A stretch of DNA of 64,000 bases from JBBTCX01 sp964494205 (lineage in GTDB: Bacteria; Planctomycetota; Phycisphaerae; UBA1845), in assembly GCA_964494205.1 (NCBI GenBank), contig CAZBRD010000020.1, positions 16,022 through 80,021 of the forward strand. The letters are read 5' to 3'. Of this stretch, positions 62,887-64,000 are shown piece by piece; positions within the stretch are counted from its first letter, which is position 1; every line of letters begins with the position of its first letter. The position numbers and the translations under genes are program-made. The notes under the pieces were generated by a model, which ran no database searches, was not told the origin of the DNA, and saw nothing but the letters and a program-made list of their open reading frames with translations.

Positions 62887-63471
62887 ATGGCCAGTAAGAA
62901 AACAACCGGTTCGAGATCAGGTCACAGACGGGCGATTCCGAAACGGCGGCGAATCAGTCGACCGTCGGATCGCACAATCACGCTGCGTCATAATGGAAGG
63001 GTGGTAACGCTGTCGCGGCGCAAGGCCCCTGCTGTTGATCTAACAGCCGAAGCCGTCATCGTGCTGACGAATCATGCATTGCGCAAAACACGGCTTGCGT
63101 GGGCCGAAATGCGGTGTCCGTCCGGGAGAATCTCATCCGCCGATCCAAAGAAAACTTCGAGTAGCAAGGGTGATCATCATGCCGACCCATGGCCCGGAGT
63201 ATCGCACCCTATCAGAAGGCAAATTGTCCGGCGTTTGCTTGGTGGAATTGCGACGCATCGGGAAATCAAAGAGCTGTCGAAGCAGGCTGCCGGTCCGCTG
63301 TATCACCACCTGCATCAATTGGAACGAGCAGGGCTCGTGGTGAGTGTACATCGGAATCAGTATGAACTTACGCAACAGGGAGCTTGGTTCGGTATGAGTA
63401 TGATTGCTGTTGAAAAAATGTTAGCCGCCAGGGATCGAAAGTTGGCGCAACGTCAATCGACGCGGGGCTGA
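62887..63471 (+). CDS. winged-helix (ArsR-like) DNA-binding protein
   Basis: A 194-residue protein. The first 45 residues are very basic (KKTTGSRSGHRRAIPKRRR), and a winged helix-turn-helix lies at about 105-175 (VSHPIRRQIVRRLL ... PLYHHLHQLERAGLV ... YELTQQG), as in ArsR/PadR-like regulators. No metal-binding Cys pair is seen. The start lacks a ribosome-binding site and may be near the transcription start; a palindrome lies directly upstream. Its end overlaps the VOC gene by 19 bp tail to tail. Confidence 0.72.
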   Translation: MASKKTTGSRSGHRRAIPKRRRISRPSDRTITLRHNGRVVTLSRRKAPAVDLTAEAVIVLTNHALRKTRLAWAEMRCPSGRISSADPKKTSSSKGDHHADPWPGVSHPIRRQIVRRLLGGIATHREIKELSKQAAGPLYHHLHQLERAGLVVSVHRNQYELTQQGAWFGMSMIAVEKMLAARDRKLAQRQSTRG

Positions 63472-63842
63472 ATCAAGTCGAATCGATTCCCATAGAGATC
63501 CTCAAACACTGCCACTTTGCCGTATGACTCAATCCGGGGTTCTGTCGTGAATCGAACGCCTTTGGATCGCATGGCCGCGTAATCGCGATCAAAGTCATCG
63601 GTTTCGAGAAATAAGAACACCCTGCCGCCGGTCTGATTTCCCACGCGTGAAATCTGTTCTGCGTTCACCGCGCGGGCCAGCAGGAACTCTGCGCCTTTGC
63701 CTGATCTTGGACCCACGCGAACCCAGCGTTTGCCGTTGCCAAGGTCGGTGTCCTCCCGTAATTCCAAATCGAGGCGCGTAGTGTAGAACTCAATGGCCTC
63801 GTCGTAATCGCGAACGACAAGGGCTAGGCGGGCGAGGTGCAT
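63453..63842 (-). CDS. VOC (glyoxalase-fold) family protein
   Basis: A 129-residue protein of the vicinal-oxygen-chelate fold, two beta-alpha-beta-beta-beta units. HLARLALVVRDYDEAIEFY and the C-terminal VFEDLYGNRFDLIQPR match the family. The metal ligands expected near the start (His) and end (Glu) are partly present. Could be a glyoxalase, bleomycin-resistance-type binder or dioxygenase relative; not distinguishable here. ATG at 63842 is used; a TTG six bases upstream is possible. Confidence 0.8.
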   Translation of the reverse strand: MHLARLALVVRDYDEAIEFYTTRLDLELREDTDLGNGKRWVRVGPRSGKGAEFLLARAVNAEQISRVGNQTGGRVFLFLETDDFDRDYAAMRSKGVRFTTEPRIESYGKVAVFEDLYGNRFDLIQPRVD

Positions 63843-64000
63843 AGACAAGTTAAGGGTCGGGGTTTGCTATCGAACTTCGACATGAAAACGGGACGACTCG
63901 TTCAGGACAGCCTCCCCGCCCCACCGCATCTATAACGTCCTATAATGTATGTTATGTTGCATTCGTCGGACGATTCTGGAAGGGGGGGCATCCGAGCCCG

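Overview
The window looks like a chromosomal stretch of a planctomycete-type bacterium, possibly Phycisphaerae-like. This is inferred from gene content, not from a marker tree. The clues are a Minf_1886-family gene, an exosortase-H-type gene, cytochromes with a calcium-loop (dockerin-like) tail, many large secreted proteins of unknown function, an ECF sigma/anti-sigma pair, a PSP1-family RicT, and moderately GC-rich DNA. Most genes are ordinary housekeeping or envelope genes. I see no phage, transposase, CRISPR array or classical defence island.

Layout. 1-7.2 kb: tandem ACT protein; a minus-strand exosortase H / partner membrane protein / rsmJ operon; two unknown proteins; an FHA-GAF histidine kinase; a PhyH-type dioxygenase. 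7.2-9.6 kb: a promoter, a short reading frame and mutually exclusive hairpins ending in a strong terminator; tRNA-Ile(GAU); a slipin; an unusually long anti-SD match; another terminator. 9.6-18 kb (mostly minus): C11 peptidase lipoprotein, SxtJ-like protein, metG, tatA (plus) with a decayed tatA fragment in its leader, Minf_1886, ricT, trxA, an unknown small protein and a FAH-family hydrolase. 18-23 kb: two convergent multihaem cytochromes (5 and 9 CxxCH). 23-33 kb: DUF4177-like secreted protein, CorC/CNNM protein, then a plus-strand run of DUF502, SLC13/TrkA-C permease, APC permease, UvrD/PcrA helicase and mannose-1-P guanylyltransferase.

33-40.5 kb: a repeat-rich gap, anti-sigma and ECF sigma, tRNA-Arg(CCG), a DUF3303-like protein, SGNH hydrolase, proline-iminopeptidase-like hydrolase and alkaline phosphatase. 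40.6-43 kb: ruvC-ruvA-ruvB (minus), with a foldback repeat between ruvA and ruvB. 43-49.4 kb: sppA, translationally coupled to a large secreted protein of unknown function, with a second large secreted protein upstream. 49.6-53.4 kb: a beta-lactamase-fold protein that has lost its catalytic motifs, an AT-richer orphan gene, a two-domain QueD-like protein on a probable leaderless mRNA, and a putative metalloprotease lipoprotein. 53.4-64 kb: DUF1570-type metallopeptidase, trxB, a low-complexity/TPR secreted protein, MATE transporter, PIN-TRAM protein next to ispD, TPR lipoprotein, small membrane protein, winged-helix regulator with a palindrome at its start, and a VOC protein.

Functionally the genes cover envelope maintenance and secretion (TatA, exosortase H, SppA, lipoproteins), thiol redox (TrxA, TrxB), extracellular electron transfer (cytochromes), DNA recombination and repair (RuvABC, UvrD), translation (MetG, tRNAs, RsmJ) and isoprenoid/sugar-nucleotide synthesis (IspD, ManC). 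No single new multigene system stands out. The points that most deserve follow-up are the attenuator-like leader at 7.27-7.61 kb, the cytochrome pair, the exosortase H module, the SppA-coupled secreted protein, the catalytically dead serine hydrolase and the ruvA-ruvB foldback element.
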